A stretch of DNA of 40,402 nt from Actinomycetes bacterium (GTDB taxonomy: Bacteria > Actinomycetota > Actinomycetes > S36-B12). Under the pieces are notes generated by a model. That model made no database searches and was not told the origin of the DNA. It was given only the letters and a program-made list of their open reading frames with translations. The DNA is taken from the NCBI GenBank assembly GCA_024641635.1, contig JAHECS010000029.1:1-40402 (forward strand), written 5' to 3'. Numbering within the stretch: position 1 is the first letter of the stretch; the number at the start of each line of letters is the position of its first letter. Below, one piece after another: positions 1 through 9,069 of this stretch. The position numbers and the translations under genes were made by a program.

Positions 1-119
1 CACTCATCGTCAACCTGCCGGGTTCCAACGGTGGGGCGAGGGACGGAGTCGCCGCCCTGGCTCCGGTCCTCCTCCACGCCCTGGACCAGATTCGCGGCGG
101 CGACCATGCCCGCTCCTGA
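1..119 (+). CDS. moaB: MoaB/Mog molybdenum cofactor biosynthesis protein, C-terminal end (5' truncated by window)
   Basis: The frame whose first complete codon is at 3 stays open to a TGA at 117-119 and gives the last 39 residues of a protein. It contains VNLPGSNGGARDG, followed by PVLLHALDQIRGGDH. Family knowledge: the MogA/MoaB family ends in a very similar NLPGSxGxVRDGL...VLxHALDQLxGGDH segment, near the molybdopterin-binding site. The enzyme adenylylates molybdopterin before Mo insertion, in the cytoplasm. The start lies outside the window. The gene is convergent with the Fe-S oxidoreductase at 206-2422, and a long hairpin begins at the very next base after its stop. A Moco gene fits with NarG, the molybdoenzyme encoded 13 kb away. 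Assignment rests on a short fragment, and Mog versus MoaB cannot be separated. Confidence 0.75.
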   Translation, partial: LIVNLPGSNGGARDGVAALAPVLLHALDQIRGGDHARS

Positions 120-184
120 CCGCCGAGAGGCACGCTGTGGTCGTGAAACCGCCCGTTTCACGACCACAGCGTGCCTCTCGGCGG
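120..184. repeat. Intergenic long-hairpin repeat, copy 1 of 4
   Basis: A perfect 30-bp stem (120-149 with 155-184) encloses the 5-nt loop CGCCC. The left arm starts CCGCCGAGAGG and ends GTCGTGAAAC. It begins one base after the moaB TGA and ends 21 bp short of the stop of the convergent Fe-S oxidoreductase gene. The variable base of the arm is T136, paired with A168; copies 2 and 3 have C-G there. The loop is C-rich on this strand, while copies 2-4 have G-rich loops, so this copy appears to lie in the opposite orientation. There is no T tract, so it is not a classical intrinsic terminator. Confidence 0.93.
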
Positions 185-205
185 GGTGGGCGTCGCGCGG
201 GGTGC

Positions 206-2422
206 TCAGGATTTGGCTGCGGACAGCATGAGGGTCGCCACGTCGACGACCTCCACACCCTCCGCCTTGCCCTCGCCCTGACGGCTGGTGACGGCGTCGT
301 TCAGCATGACGTTGCAGAACGGGCACGCGACGGCGACCTTGCTCGCCCCGGTTCCGATCGCCTCGTCGCCACGGTTGACGTTGACGCGGGTGCCGATCTT
401 CTCCTCCATCCACATGCGTGCACCTCCGGCGCCGCAGCAGAAGGACTTGTCGCCGTGTCGCTCCATCTCGATAGTGGCCGCGCCGGTGGCCTCGATGAGC
501 TCGCGTGGCGGGACGTACACGTTGTTGTGGCGTCCCAGATAGCACGGATCGTGATAGGTCACCGTCTGCTCGACCGGGGCCACGGGGGTGAGGCGGCCGG
601 CCTTGACCAGCTCGTTCAGCAGCTGCGTGTGGTGGACCACCTCGTAGTTGCCGCCGAGCTGCGGGTACTCGCGCTTGAGGGTGTTGAGGCAGTGAGGGCA
701 GGTGACGACGATCTTGGTCGCCTTGACCTCGTTGAGGACCTCGACGTTCTGCATGGCCTGCATCTGGAACAGGAACTCGTTTCCGGCACGTCGTGCGGGA
801 TCGCCCGTGCACGTCTCGCCTTCGCCGAGGACCATGAACTGGACACCGGCGATGGTCAGCAGCTCGGCGACGGCCTTGGTGGTTCGCTTGGCGCGATCCT
901 CGAAAGCCCCCGCGCAGCCGACCCAGAAGAGGTAGTCGACGTCGTCCGGAATGGTGTCCTCTCCGTCCATGCCGAACACGCGTACGTCGAAGTCGACCTC
1001 CGAGATCCAGTCCATCCGGCCAGAGGCGTTCATGCCCCACGGGTTGCCCTTGGTCTCGAGGTTCTTGAACAGTCCGTTGAGCTCGCTGGGGAACTCGCTG
1101 GCGATCATCACCTGGTTGCGTCGCATGTCGACGAAATGGTCGATGTGCTCGATGTCGACGGGGCACTGGTTGACGCACGCGCCGCACGTCGTGCAGGACC
1201 ACAGAGCCTCCTCGTCGATGACGGGGAGTTCCGCGCCCGTGGACCGGTGGCCGTCGAACGTGTAGCCGTCGTCGCCCTCGTGGTCCGAGCCCTCGCGCGA
1301 GCCGACGAACGGGCGCTCGACCTGTGTCCGGACGGTCTCGCTGACCGAGGCCAGCGCCTGCTCGTGCATCTCGCCGAGCCCGGGGTGCTCACCCTGCGCG
1401 GCCATGAGGTACGGCGCCTGCGTGAACATCGTGTCGCGCAGGTTCATGATCATCAGCTTGGGGCTCAACGGCTTCCCGGTGTTCCACGCAGGGCACTGAG
1501 ACTGGCACCGACCGCACTCGGTGCACGCCATGAAGTCCACGTAGTTCTTCCAGGTGAACTCGGCGATGTGCCCCTTGCCGAACGTGGCGTCGTCCGGCGG
1601 GTCCTCGAAGTTGACCGGCTCGCCGTTGTAGTAGATGGGCAGGAGCGGGCCGAGGGCGTTGGGCCGACGGGACGTGTAGACGTTGACGGGCGCCGAGAAG
1701 ATGTGCAGGTGCTTGGAGTGCAGCACGATCAGCAGGAATGCGAGGATCACCGTCACGTGCGCCCAGATGAACACCGTCTCGATCCACATGTTGGCGCTGT
1801 CGCCCAGGCCGCTGAGCCATCCGCCGACGATGTTGGAGGCGAACGCCCCGTTCATGTCGCCCGCGTTCTCGACCGAGTCGAGGATGTTGTTGACCTTCGC
1901 GCCGCGGTACGTCAGCAGCGTGACCACCACGAGGAAGATCATCAGCAGCACGAGCCACGCGCCCTTGGTGTGGGAGCCGAAGAACCGTGATGCCCGACCC
2001 TGCTTGGCGGGGTTGTTCGTCAGCCGGATGATCGCGAACATCACCACGCCGATGAGCACGAGGACCGCGAAGGCGTCCTCCAGGAAGCGCACCACCTGCC
2101 AGGTTCCGATGATCGGCACGTGGAAGTTCTCGATGACGAGTTCGCCGAATGCGGTCACCACCGTGAGACCCAGGATGAGGAAGCCCCAGAACGCGAACAC
2201 GTGGGCCAGACCGGGCACGGTCCACTTCAGCAGCTTGCGCTGACCCAGAACCTCCTTGGCCTCTGCCTCGATGCGGGTCCCGGGGTCCTGCGTGCGACCC
2301 ACGGCCGGCTTGCCGGCCCGCGCCAGGTTGACCAGGAACCAGCCCCGCTTCAGGGCGAAGGCAAGGAGCACGAGGGTGATGGCGATGCCGACGACGGCTC
2401 GCACGAGCATGTGTGAGTCCAC
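206..2422 (-). CDS. etfD: Membrane-bound Fe-S oxidoreductase of the EtfD/FadF type (probable ETF:menaquinone oxidoreductase)
   Basis: This 738-residue protein has three parts. Residues 1-245 hold about five membrane helices in a NarI-like cytochrome b fold, with histidines in helices (H74, H222) and the run HSKHLHIF near 235-242. Residues 300-310 (CTECGRCQSQC) and 410-420 (CTTCGACVNQC) each bind a [4Fe-4S] cluster. The last third has HdrB/GlpC-like cysteine-rich segments, including TCPHC, DPCYLG and SFCCGAGG. Mycobacterial EtfD, of the same architecture, passes electrons from ETF (fatty-acid oxidation) to menaquinone; that role here is inference by family. No ETF gene is beside it. The GTG start at 2422 lies 6 nt after a TAGTGT -10 hexamer, so the mRNA is probably leaderless. 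Alternative: another lactate or glycolate-type Fe-S dehydrogenase subunit. Confidence 0.85.
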   Translation of the reverse strand: MDSHMLVRAVVGIAITLVLLAFALKRGWFLVNLARAGKPAVGRTQDPGTRIEAEAKEVLGQRKLLKWTVPGLAHVFAFWGFLILGLTVVTAFGELVIENFHVPIIGTWQVVRFLEDAFAVLVLIGVVMFAIIRLTNNPAKQGRASRFFGSHTKGAWLVLLMIFLVVVTLLTYRGAKVNNILDSVENAGDMNGAFASNIVGGWLSGLGDSANMWIETVFIWAHVTVILAFLLIVLHSKHLHIFSAPVNVYTSRRPNALGPLLPIYYNGEPVNFEDPPDDATFGKGHIAEFTWKNYVDFMACTECGRCQSQCPAWNTGKPLSPKLMIMNLRDTMFTQAPYLMAAQGEHPGLGEMHEQALASVSETVRTQVERPFVGSREGSDHEGDDGYTFDGHRSTGAELPVIDEEALWSCTTCGACVNQCPVDIEHIDHFVDMRRNQVMIASEFPSELNGLFKNLETKGNPWGMNASGRMDWISEVDFDVRVFGMDGEDTIPDDVDYLFWVGCAGAFEDRAKRTTKAVAELLTIAGVQFMVLGEGETCTGDPARRAGNEFLFQMQAMQNVEVLNEVKATKIVVTCPHCLNTLKREYPQLGGNYEVVHHTQLLNELVKAGRLTPVAPVEQTVTYHDPCYLGRHNNVYVPPRELIEATGAATIEMERHGDKSFCCGAGGARMWMEEKIGTRVNVNRGDEAIGTGASKVAVACPFCNVMLNDAVTSRQGEGKAEGVEVVDVATLMLSAAKS

Positions 2423-2428
2423 GTGCCG

Positions 2429-2438
2429 ACACTAGCGT
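2429..2438. promoter_or_regulatory. Symmetric double -10 element between the etfD-like and O-antigen-ligase-like genes
   Basis: ACACTAGCGT reads TAGTGT on the minus strand and TAGCGT on the plus strand, the two hexamers sharing the TA at 2433-2434. The minus hexamer is followed by 6 nt and the GTG of the Fe-S oxidoreductase, the geometry of a leaderless actinobacterial promoter. The plus hexamer would start RNA near 2445, about 70 nt ahead of the gene at 2515. It was called by eye from the TANNNT consensus; no clear -35 was seen. Confidence 0.5.
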
Positions 2439-2442
2439 CTTG

Positions 2443-2452
2443 AGGACGTCCT
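2443..2452. promoter_or_regulatory. Perfect 10-bp palindrome AGGACGTCCT, possible operator
   Basis: AGGACGTCCT is exactly self-complementary. It sits where the plus-strand transcript from the double -10 would begin, in the 92-bp divergent spacer. A repressor site is possible, but no cognate regulator is evident nearby, and a 10-bp palindrome in high-GC DNA can arise by chance. Confidence 0.25.
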
Positions 2453-2514
2453 AGTAGTTGTGAGTTGGGCGACGTCGAGTCGGAACCCTGTTGACCAGTT
2501 GAGAGACTACGCCC

Positions 2515-3969
2515 GTGGCTCAGAGTGACGGCACTCCTCGAAGTGGGATCGATCCAGCGTGGTACCTCGGTGCAACCCTGCTCGGCTTCCTGCTGGTCCA
2601 GGTCGCGCTCTTCCTCATGGCCGTGCTGGACGCCTCCTTCCCCCCATGGCTGGAGCTCTCCATCGTCCTGTCCGTCCCGCTGGTGGCGTTCGCCCTGTGG
2701 TCGCAGACACGTCGGACAGTGGAGCCTCAGTCGACGGTGCGCAAGGTGTTCCTTGCCTTGCTGCTGCTTGTGTGGCTCGTCGCCGTGACAGATGAGGTGT
2801 TCCGTGAACGGGGGTTCAACACGCTGGCGCTGCTGCTGCCGCTTCTGATCGTGATGTTGTGGACTCGCCCGCCCGCCGGAGGATCGGTCGTCCGGGCCGG
2901 CGACGCCTATGTGATCGGTCTCACAGTCGTGAGCGTCGCTGCACTCTTCCTTGAGGTCGCGAATGTGATCCCCAGCTGGTATCAGGCGCTGATGGCGGAC
3001 GGGGATGGATTCGCAGCTGTGGAGCGGGCCTCCTACTGGGTCCCGCTCGCGGGACCCCTTGGCCTAGACGGTCGCTGGGCCGGACCGTTCCTGCACCCCA
3101 ATTTCGCGGGTATGGCTGCCGCGGTCGTGCTGCTGTGGAGCACCGGCCGCGCGGCATCATCGTTCTCTCGGAGAGCGCGTCGCCAGGTCACAGGCGTGTG
3201 GGGAGCGCTCGTCGTGGCGGGACTGTTGATGCTGACGCTCACTTCAAGCCGAACGTCGTTGGGCGCAGCATTCGCTGGCTCCGTGGTTCTCGCGATCGCG
3301 GTCGTGACTTGGGGGCGCCCCCAACGGTCCGGCTCGTGGGTACTGCTCATGGGAGTGCCGTCGGCGTTAGCCCTCCTTCTGGGCATGACGTGGACGGCTG
3401 CTGGCGGAATGATCGATGCGGCAGCCACGGTGGCGGATAACAGTTCCCTCTCGGGTCGAACCGAGGTGTGGGCCACATATGCGGCAATGTGGCGTGAATC
3501 GCCCTGGTTCGGGGTTGGTGACGTAGGCATTGCAGCCGCCATTGACACAGGGCAGCTGCCCTCGTGGGCACACCACGCGCACAACCTCGGCCTCGATGCG
3601 GCAACGCGCTACGGCGTCGGCTTCGCTCTGCTGGTCGCTGCGCTGCTCGTGACGTCGTTGGTCGCTACGACGGGTTCGGCGCGGCGCGGTGTGCCGTGGG
3701 CCCTGGCACTCGTGGTGATGCTGCTGGCCGAGGGTCTCACTGAGACGCCCTTCAAGTGGCTCTTCCTGACCCCAACTCTCGCTGCGCTCATCCTGGCGAC
3801 TATGACGACAATCCCGGATCACACGAGCGGGGGCGGAGGTGGGCCACCGTGGGGCGGTGTCAATCTCAGGACAAGGAGCGGGACCGCACCAAGCCCTCCG
3901 CCGCCTCCAGCTCCGGAGCGAGGAACCGATCCGGCCCCGAACCCGGCACCACCTCCCGCAGCGCCCTGA
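2515..3969 (+). CDS. O-antigen ligase / Wzy-like polytopic membrane protein
   Basis: The 484-residue product has about ten hydrophobic helices between residues 18 and 435. It carries the Wzy_C/O-antigen-ligase pattern: NFAGMAAA, then a SSRTSLGAAF helix, then NSSLSGRTEVW...WRESPWFGVG and HHAHNLGLDAATRYG. Family members join or polymerise lipid-linked glycans at the outer face of the membrane; the substrate here is unknown. The GTG at 2515 is preceded by only a weak GAGAG Shine-Dalgarno. The last 50 or so residues are Gly/Pro-rich and look unlike a folded domain; most of that tail (3866-3969) is the antisense of the hutH 3' end. Codon use appears more relaxed (more GCT, GTT, ACT) than in the hut genes. 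No glycosyltransferase genes flank it, so it may be an isolated or acquired gene. Confidence 0.8.
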   Translation: MAQSDGTPRSGIDPAWYLGATLLGFLLVQVALFLMAVLDASFPPWLELSIVLSVPLVAFALWSQTRRTVEPQSTVRKVFLALLLLVWLVAVTDEVFRERGFNTLALLLPLLIVMLWTRPPAGGSVVRAGDAYVIGLTVVSVAALFLEVANVIPSWYQALMADGDGFAAVERASYWVPLAGPLGLDGRWAGPFLHPNFAGMAAAVVLLWSTGRAASSFSRRARRQVTGVWGALVVAGLLMLTLTSSRTSLGAAFAGSVVLAIAVVTWGRPQRSGSWVLLMGVPSALALLLGMTWTAAGGMIDAAATVADNSSLSGRTEVWATYAAMWRESPWFGVGDVGIAAAIDTGQLPSWAHHAHNLGLDAATRYGVGFALLVAALLVTSLVATTGSARRGVPWALALVVMLLAEGLTETPFKWLFLTPTLAALILATMTTIPDHTSGGGGGPPWGGVNLRTRSGTAPSPPPPPAPERGTDPAPNPAPPPAAP

Positions 3970-5374
3970 TCACGCCCGAGGTTGCCGGTGCAGGCTCCAG
4001 CGGAGCCCGCAGCTCGATCGCCCGGGCGGCCGTCACGAGCTCGATCGCCAGGATCCGGGTGAGGTTGTCGACGGACTGCCGCAGCTTGCGCGCCGCATGC
4101 CATCCCATCGACACGTGGTCTTCCTGCATCGCCGAGCTGGGGATGGAGTCGACACTGGCCGGCACCGCCAGACGCTTGTTCTCGCTCACCAATCCGGCCT
4201 GGGTGTACTGCGCGATCATCAGCCCGCTGTCGACGCCGGGGTCGTCGGCGAGGAACGGCGGCAGCCCGTGGCTTCGCTTTGCGTCGAGCATGCGATCGGT
4301 GCGCCGCTCCGCCATGGACCCGAGATCGGCGGCGGCGATGGCGAGGAAGTCCAGCACGTAGGCCACGGGTGCGCCATGGAAGTTTCCGTTGCTCGAGATC
4401 GTTCCGTCCGGCAGGACCACCGGGTTGTCGATCGCAGCCGCAAGCTCCCGCTCGGCGACCGTTCGCGCGTGGAACAGCGTGTCCCGCACCGCGCCGGTGA
4501 CCTGGGGTGCGCAGCGCAGGGAGTAGGCGTCCTGCACGCGGTCGTCGTTCTCCTTGTGCGACGCGACGATTCCGGACCCAGCGAGGGCGGCCAGCATGTT
4601 GGCGGCACTGACGGCCTGACCGGGGTGGGGGCGCAGCTCGGTGTGCAGGTCGGCGCGGAATACCTGGTCGGTGCCCATCAGGCCCTCGACGCTCATCGCT
4701 GCTGTGACGTCGGCAGCGTCGCAGAGCCGCTCGAGGTCGGCGATCGCCATGACGAGCATGCCGAGCATGCCGTCGGTCCCGTTGATGAGGGCCAGGCCCT
4801 CCTTCTCCCGTAGCTCCACCGGCGCTATGCCCGCCTCGGACAGGAGTTCGGCGACCGGCCGCTCGACGCCGTCACGGTCGACGGCGCGACCCTCGCCCAT
4901 GAGGACGAGTGCGCAGTGCGCAAGCGGGGCCAGGTCGCCGCTGCAGCCGAGCGAGCCGAACTCATGCACGACGGGGGTGATCCCGGCGTTGAGCAGGGCA
5001 GCCATCGTCTGCGCGACCACGGGCCGGGCGCCGGTTCGTCCCGACGCCAGCGTCTTCAGACGAAGGAGGATCAGGGCTCGGACGACCTCGCGCTCGACGG
5101 GTGCCCCCATGCCGGCGGCGTGGGAGCGAACCAGGGATCGCTGGAGCTGCACGCGACTCTCGATGGGGATGTGCCGGTTCGCCAAGGCACCGAACCCCGT
5201 CGAAATCCCGTACACGGGGGTGTCGGAGGCCGCCAGCTGCTCGACCTGGGCGCGACTCGTGGCCATGGCCGCCAGCGCGTCGTCGGACAGCTCGACGCGG
5301 GCGTTCCCGCGGGCGACGGCGACGACGTCGTCGAGGGTCATGCCGGACGTGCCGATGGTGACGGTGCTGATCAT
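3866..5374 (-). CDS. hutH: Histidine ammonia-lyase
   Basis: HutH removes ammonia from L-histidine to give urocanate, the first step of the hut pathway, in the cytoplasm. The 502 residues are the normal length and align throughout with actinobacterial HutH as I remember it: [19 protein letters not shown]-type [56 protein letters not shown]. The MIO electrophile would form from Cys144-Ser145-Gly146 rather than Ala-Ser-Gly; Cys at this place is, to my knowledge, also found in the Streptomyces enzyme. The ATG at 5374 overlaps the hutI stop by 4 bp, so it is the third gene of hutU-hutI-hutH. Its last 104 bp overlap the convergent membrane-protein gene. Confidence 0.97.
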   Translation of the reverse strand: MISTVTIGTSGMTLDDVVAVARGNARVELSDDALAAMATSRAQVEQLAASDTPVYGISTGFGALANRHIPIESRVQLQRSLVRSHAAGMGAPVEREVVRALILLRLKTLASGRTGARPVVAQTMAALLNAGITPVVHEFGSLGCSGDLAPLAHCALVLMGEGRAVDRDGVERPVAELLSEAGIAPVELREKEGLALINGTDGMLGMLVMAIADLERLCDAADVTAAMSVEGLMGTDQVFRADLHTELRPHPGQAVSAANMLAALAGSGIVASHKENDDRVQDAYSLRCAPQVTGAVRDTLFHARTVAERELAAAIDNPVVLPDGTISSNGNFHGAPVAYVLDFLAIAAADLGSMAERRTDRMLDAKRSHGLPPFLADDPGVDSGLMIAQYTQAGLVSENKRLAVPASVDSIPSSAMQEDHVSMGWHAARKLRQSVDNLTRILAIELVTAARAIELRAPLEPAPATSGVIRALREVVPGSGPDRFLAPELEAAEGLVRSRSLS

Positions 5375-6552
5375 GTGGTGACCCTAGGGGTGCGTGGCGC
5401 ACGCCAGACGCGATCGATGAGATCGACTCCTGGGCGGTACGCGAGATGGATGTGGCTGGGTGCATCGAGGCTGATGAGGTCCGCGCGGGCTCCGGGTGTG
5501 ATGCGACCGACGTCGTCCCGTCGGAGCGCACGAGCGCCCCCGGCAGTGGCGGACCACACGGCCTCGTCCGGAGTCATCCCCATGTCGCGCACGGCGAGGG
5601 CGATGCAGAAGGGCATGCTGGTCGTGAAGCTCGAGCCGGGATTGCAGTCCGTGGCCAGCGCGACGGTGACGCCTGCGTCGAGCATCCGCCGCGCGTCCGG
5701 ATAGGGCGACCGGGTGGAGAACTCGGCACCGGGCAGCAGCGTCGCGACGGTATCGCTGCCGGCGAGCAGGCTGAGGTCCTCGTCCGTCGTGTGGGTGCAG
5801 TGATCCGCGCTGGCCGCGCCCACCTCGACCGCGACCCTGATCCCGTCGCCGGGCTGGAGCTGGTTCGCGTGCACGCGCGCCTGCAGCCCGACCTCGAGCC
5901 CGGCCCGGAGGATCTCGCGCGCCTGGTCGGCCCCGAACGCGCCGCGGTCGCAGAACACGTCGATCCAGCGGGCATGGGGAGCGCACGCGTCGAGCATGGG
6001 ACCGGTCACCAGGGAGACGTAGCCGTCGGGATCGTCGACGAACTCGGGCGGCACGACGTGCGCGCCGAGGAAGGTCACTTCGTCGGTTCGCTGCCCGGCA
6101 ATGCGCAGGGCTCGGGCCTCGTCGTCGACGGTCAGCCCGTAGCCGGACTTGGCCTCGAAGGTCGTGACGCCGGAACGGTGGAACTCGTCGACGAGCCGGT
6201 CGAGCCCGGTGCTGAGCTCTTCGTCGGAGGCGGCCCGGGTGCGGGCGACGGTGCTCCGGATGCCTCCCGCGGAGTAGGGCTGGCCGGACATCCGCGCGGC
6301 GAACTCGTCGGCGCGGTCTCCGGCGAACACCGGGTGCGCGTGGCTGTCGACGAAACCGGGCAGGACGGCTCGACCGCCGAGGTCGACCACGCGGTCTGCG
6401 AAGTCGAACTCGGCCGAAGGCCCCGCCCAGCGGATCCGGTCGTCCTCGATGACGACGACGGCGTCTCTGATCAGCCCGAGTGCTCCCTCGCCCAGCTCGA
6501 CGTCGTTGGTGACGAGTGAGCCGATGTTGATGAGCGCGGTGGTCTCAGACAC
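5371..6552 (-). CDS. hutI: Imidazolonepropionase
   Basis: HutI hydrolyses 4-imidazolone-5-propionate to N-formimidoyl-L-glutamate, the third step of histidine breakdown. The 393-residue amidohydrolase shows the expected sites: [10 protein letters not shown] (metal-binding HxH), [22 protein letters not shown] and ATDCNPGS, in family order. The ATG at 6552 lies inside the end of hutU (8-bp overlap), and its stop overlaps the hutH start by 4 bp, so translation is coupled across the three genes. Length and motifs are complete, with no sign of damage. Confidence 0.96.
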   Translation of the reverse strand: MSETTALINIGSLVTNDVELGEGALGLIRDAVVVIEDDRIRWAGPSAEFDFADRVVDLGGRAVLPGFVDSHAHPVFAGDRADEFAARMSGQPYSAGGIRSTVARTRAASDEELSTGLDRLVDEFHRSGVTTFEAKSGYGLTVDDEARALRIAGQRTDEVTFLGAHVVPPEFVDDPDGYVSLVTGPMLDACAPHARWIDVFCDRGAFGADQAREILRAGLEVGLQARVHANQLQPGDGIRVAVEVGAASADHCTHTTDEDLSLLAGSDTVATLLPGAEFSTRSPYPDARRMLDAGVTVALATDCNPGSSFTTSMPFCIALAVRDMGMTPDEAVWSATAGGARALRRDDVGRITPGARADLISLDAPSHIHLAYRPGVDLIDRVWRAPRTPRVTT

Positions 6553-8224
6553 CTTCGGTGTCCAGCATCGGCACGTGCACGTGCCGCTCGCGGGCGACGT
6601 CGATGGCCTCGTCGTACCCGGCGTCGCAGTGCCGGATGACGCCCATGCCCGGATCGTTGGTCAGGACGCGGGCGAGCTTCTCGGCTGCGAGCGGCGTGCC
6701 GTCCGCCACGCTGACCTGCCCCGCGTGGATGGATCGGCCGATGCCCACTCCGCCGCCGTGGTGGATCGACACCCACGACGCACCGGACGAGATGTTGATC
6801 ATCGCGTTGAGGAGCGGCCAGTCGGCGATCGCGTCGGAGCCGTCCAGCATCGCCTCCGACTCGCGGTAGGGGGAGGCAACCGATCCGCAGTCGAGGTGGT
6901 CGCGGCCGATGACGATGGGCGCGCTGACCTCTCCGCTCGCGACGAGGTCGTTGAAGGCCAGGCCGGCCTTGTCGCGCTCGCCGTATCCGAGCCAGCAGAT
7001 GCGTGCCGGCAGGCCCTGGAACGCCACCCGTTCCTGCGCCATGCCGATCCATCGGCGCAGGTGCTCGTTCTCGGGAAAGAGCTCGAGGATGGCCTGGTCC
7101 GTTCGCCAGATGTCCTTGGGGTCCCCGCTCAGTGCGGCCCAGCGGAACGGCCCCTTGCCCTCGCAGAACAGCGGCCGGATGTATGCGGGGATGAACCCGG
7201 GGAAGGCGAAGGCGCGGGAGAACCCGCCCTTGCGCGCCTCGTCGCGGATGGAGTTGCCGTAGTCGAAGACCTCGGCGCCCTCGTCCATGAACCCGACCAT
7301 CGCCTCGACGTGCTTGGCCATCGATGCCTGGGCCCGCTCCGTGAACTCCTCTGGCTTCTTGTCCGCGTACTCGCGGGCGTCGTCGAAGTCGATGTCCTCG
7401 GGGATGTAGTAGAGCGGGTCATGGGCAGAGGTCTGGTCCGTGACGATGTCGACGGGGACTCCGCGTCGCAGCAGCTCGGGCAGGATCGTCGCCGCGTTCC
7501 CGACGAGCCCGACGGAGATCGCCTTGCGCTGCTCCTTGTAGGCGACCACCCGCTCGATGGCATCGTCGAGGCTGTCGGCGACCTCGTCCAGGTAGCGCGT
7601 CTGCACGCGACGATGGAGGCGGCTCGGGTCGATGTCGATGATCAGGCAGGTGCCCTCGTTCATCGTCACAGCGAGGGGCTGCGCTCCGCCCATCCCACCG
7701 CATCCGGCGGTCACGGTCAGCGTTCCGGCAAGTGTGCCGCCGAAGCGCTTCGCAGCCACTGCGGCGAAGGTCTCGTAGGTGCCCTGGAGGATGCCCTGGG
7801 TGCCGATGTAGATCCACGAGCCGGCCGTCATCTGCCCGTACATGGTCAGGCCGAGGTGCTCGAGACGGCGGAACTCGGGCCAGGTGGCCCAGTCACCGAC
7901 GAGGTTCGAGTTGGCCAGGATGACCCGTGGCGCCCACTCGTGCGTCTGGAAGACCCCGACAGGCTTGCCGGACTGGACCAGCATCGTCTCGTCGCCCTTG
8001 AGGTTCGTCAGCGTCCGCACCATCGCGTCGAAGCTGGCCCAGTTGCGAGCGGCCTTGCCGGTGCCGCCGTAGACGACGAGCTCGTCAGGGTGCTCGGCGA
8101 CCTCGGGGTCGAGGTTGTTCATGAGCATGCGAAGGGCGGCTTCCTGCTGCCAGCCCTGGGCAGTCAGGGTGGTGCCGCGGGCGGCGCGGACGGGACGGGG
8201 GCCGGAGATCGTGGTCATGGGCAT
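6545..8224 (-). CDS. hutU: Urocanate hydratase
   Basis: HutU adds water to urocanate using tightly bound NAD+ to give imidazolonepropionate. The 559 residues match the family length and contain [37 protein letters not shown]-like [11 protein letters not shown], the NAD-binding [25 protein letters not shown] with the conserved Cys, and HHGGGVGIG. Start choice: ATG 8224 has GAGGGAG (8231-8237) at 6-nt spacing, which favours it over ATG 8218. It is first in the minus-strand hut operon. A HutR-like operator lies about 50 bp upstream, between it and the divergent regulator gene. Confidence 0.97.
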   Translation of the reverse strand: MPMTTISGPRPVRAARGTTLTAQGWQQEAALRMLMNNLDPEVAEHPDELVVYGGTGKAARNWASFDAMVRTLTNLKGDETMLVQSGKPVGVFQTHEWAPRVILANSNLVGDWATWPEFRRLEHLGLTMYGQMTAGSWIYIGTQGILQGTYETFAAVAAKRFGGTLAGTLTVTAGCGGMGGAQPLAVTMNEGTCLIIDIDPSRLHRRVQTRYLDEVADSLDDAIERVVAYKEQRKAISVGLVGNAATILPELLRRGVPVDIVTDQTSAHDPLYYIPEDIDFDDAREYADKKPEEFTERAQASMAKHVEAMVGFMDEGAEVFDYGNSIRDEARKGGFSRAFAFPGFIPAYIRPLFCEGKGPFRWAALSGDPKDIWRTDQAILELFPENEHLRRWIGMAQERVAFQGLPARICWLGYGERDKAGLAFNDLVASGEVSAPIVIGRDHLDCGSVASPYRESEAMLDGSDAIADWPLLNAMINISSGASWVSIHHGGGVGIGRSIHAGQVSVADGTPLAAEKLARVLTNDPGMGVIRHCDAGYDEAIDVARERHVHVPMLDTEGV

Positions 8225-8273
8225 ATTCGACTCCCTCGGAGGCTGCTCGGCGATAGCCTGAGCCCCTTAAGTG

Positions 8274-8287
8274 TCTGGTATCCGAGA
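8274..8287. promoter_or_regulatory. HutR (IclR-type) operator-like site
   Basis: TCTGGTATCCGAGA is an imperfect palindrome (10 of 14 positions symmetric). From memory, the HutR box of Corynebacterium hut genes is TCTGwwATwCCAGA. This site agrees at 11 of 14 positions on either strand, and its reverse complement has the ATACCAGA half intact. It sits in the only spacer shared by hutU and the IclR-type gene, so one site could control both arms of the cluster. Confidence 0.6.
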
Positions 8288-8298
8288 CTCTGGTGCAC

Positions 8299-9069
8299 AT
8301 GGCGAACGCGACGTCGGCTAGACGGGCCCTCGCCATGCTCCGCGCGCTGGCATCGGCCTCCGGACCCGTGACGGCGACCGCGATCGCTCGCGACGTCGGT
8401 CTGCCCCGCTCGTCCACGTACCACCTCCTTGCCGTGCTGGCGGAGGACGGTTTCGTCACGCACTACCCGGAGGAGCAGCGCTGGGGGATCGGGGTGTCGG
8501 CCTTCGAGCTCGGTTCGGCGTACCTGCGGCACGACCCGCTCGAGCGCCTCGGCAGGCCGCTGCTCCATCGGCTCGCTCATGAGGTGGAGGGCGTGGCCCC
8601 GGCTGTGGCGCACCTCGGAGTGCTGCATGGCAGGGAGACGCTGTACCTGCTGACCGAGTCGCCGCGGAGCCCTGTCACGACGGTGGCGCAGGTCGGCGTC
8701 AGGCTGCCGGCCGCGCTGACCGCGTCGGGCCGCGCGATGCTCGCCGCCCTCCCGGCCGCGCAGGTCCGTGCGCTGTTCCCCTCGCGTTCGTCGTTCGTCG
8801 ACCGCACGGGGCACGGGCCGACGAACCCGACCGCGCTGTCCCGCCTCCTGGCGGAGGAGCGAGCCCGAGGCTGGTCCGAGGAGGACGGCTTCATCGTCGA
8901 GGGGTTCGCGTCCGTCGCATGCGTCGCGATCGACCGTTCCCGGCGTCCGGCAGCCTCCATCGGGCTAACGTTCAGGTCGGACCGGGTGGGGGACCGCGCG
9001 CGCGCCGTTCTGGCGCGAGCGGCGGTCCGCGCTGCAGGTGACCTGTCCCGTCGATTGGGGGGTGGATGA
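8299..9069 (+). CDS. hutR: IclR-family regulator of histidine utilisation
   Basis: About 256 residues. An N-terminal winged helix-turn-helix (residues about 5-65, with SARRALAML and IARDVGLPRSSTYHLLAVL) is followed by a C-terminal IclR effector domain (about 80-245; GVRLPAALTASGRAMLA and the EDGFIVEGFASVACVA stretch). IclR proteins bind as dimers or tetramers and sense small metabolites. In Corynebacterium the IclR-type HutR activates hut genes, so the same role is inferred here from position between hutU and hutG. ATG 8299 is chosen because MANATSARRALAM is a typical IclR start; GTG 8293 is possible and adds two residues. Its stop overlaps the hutG start by 4 bp. Confidence 0.88.
   Translation: MANATSARRALAMLRALASASGPVTATAIARDVGLPRSSTYHLLAVLAEDGFVTHYPEEQRWGIGVSAFELGSAYLRHDPLERLGRPLLHRLAHEVEGVAPAVAHLGVLHGRETLYLLTESPRSPVTTVAQVGVRLPAALTASGRAMLAALPAAQVRALFPSRSSFVDRTGHGPTNPTALSRLLAEERARGWSEEDGFIVEGFASVACVAIDRSRRPAASIGLTFRSDRVGDRARAVLARAAVRAAGDLSRRLGGG

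Noticed and set aside
137-1990. Long plus-strand frame opposite the Fe-S oxidoreductase gene
   Set aside because: It is the antisense shadow of a well-conserved gene; residues are Val/Asp/Arg/Leu-rich with no domain, as typical in high-GC DNA. The same holds for long antisense frames opposite hutI, hutU, narG, dnaK and clpB.
8250-8259. Fifth symmetric double -10 between hutU and hutR (GCGATAGCCT)
   Set aside because: The minus-strand hexamer would be TATCGC, lacking the final T, and hutU has a clear Shine-Dalgarno further along, so it was left out of the count.
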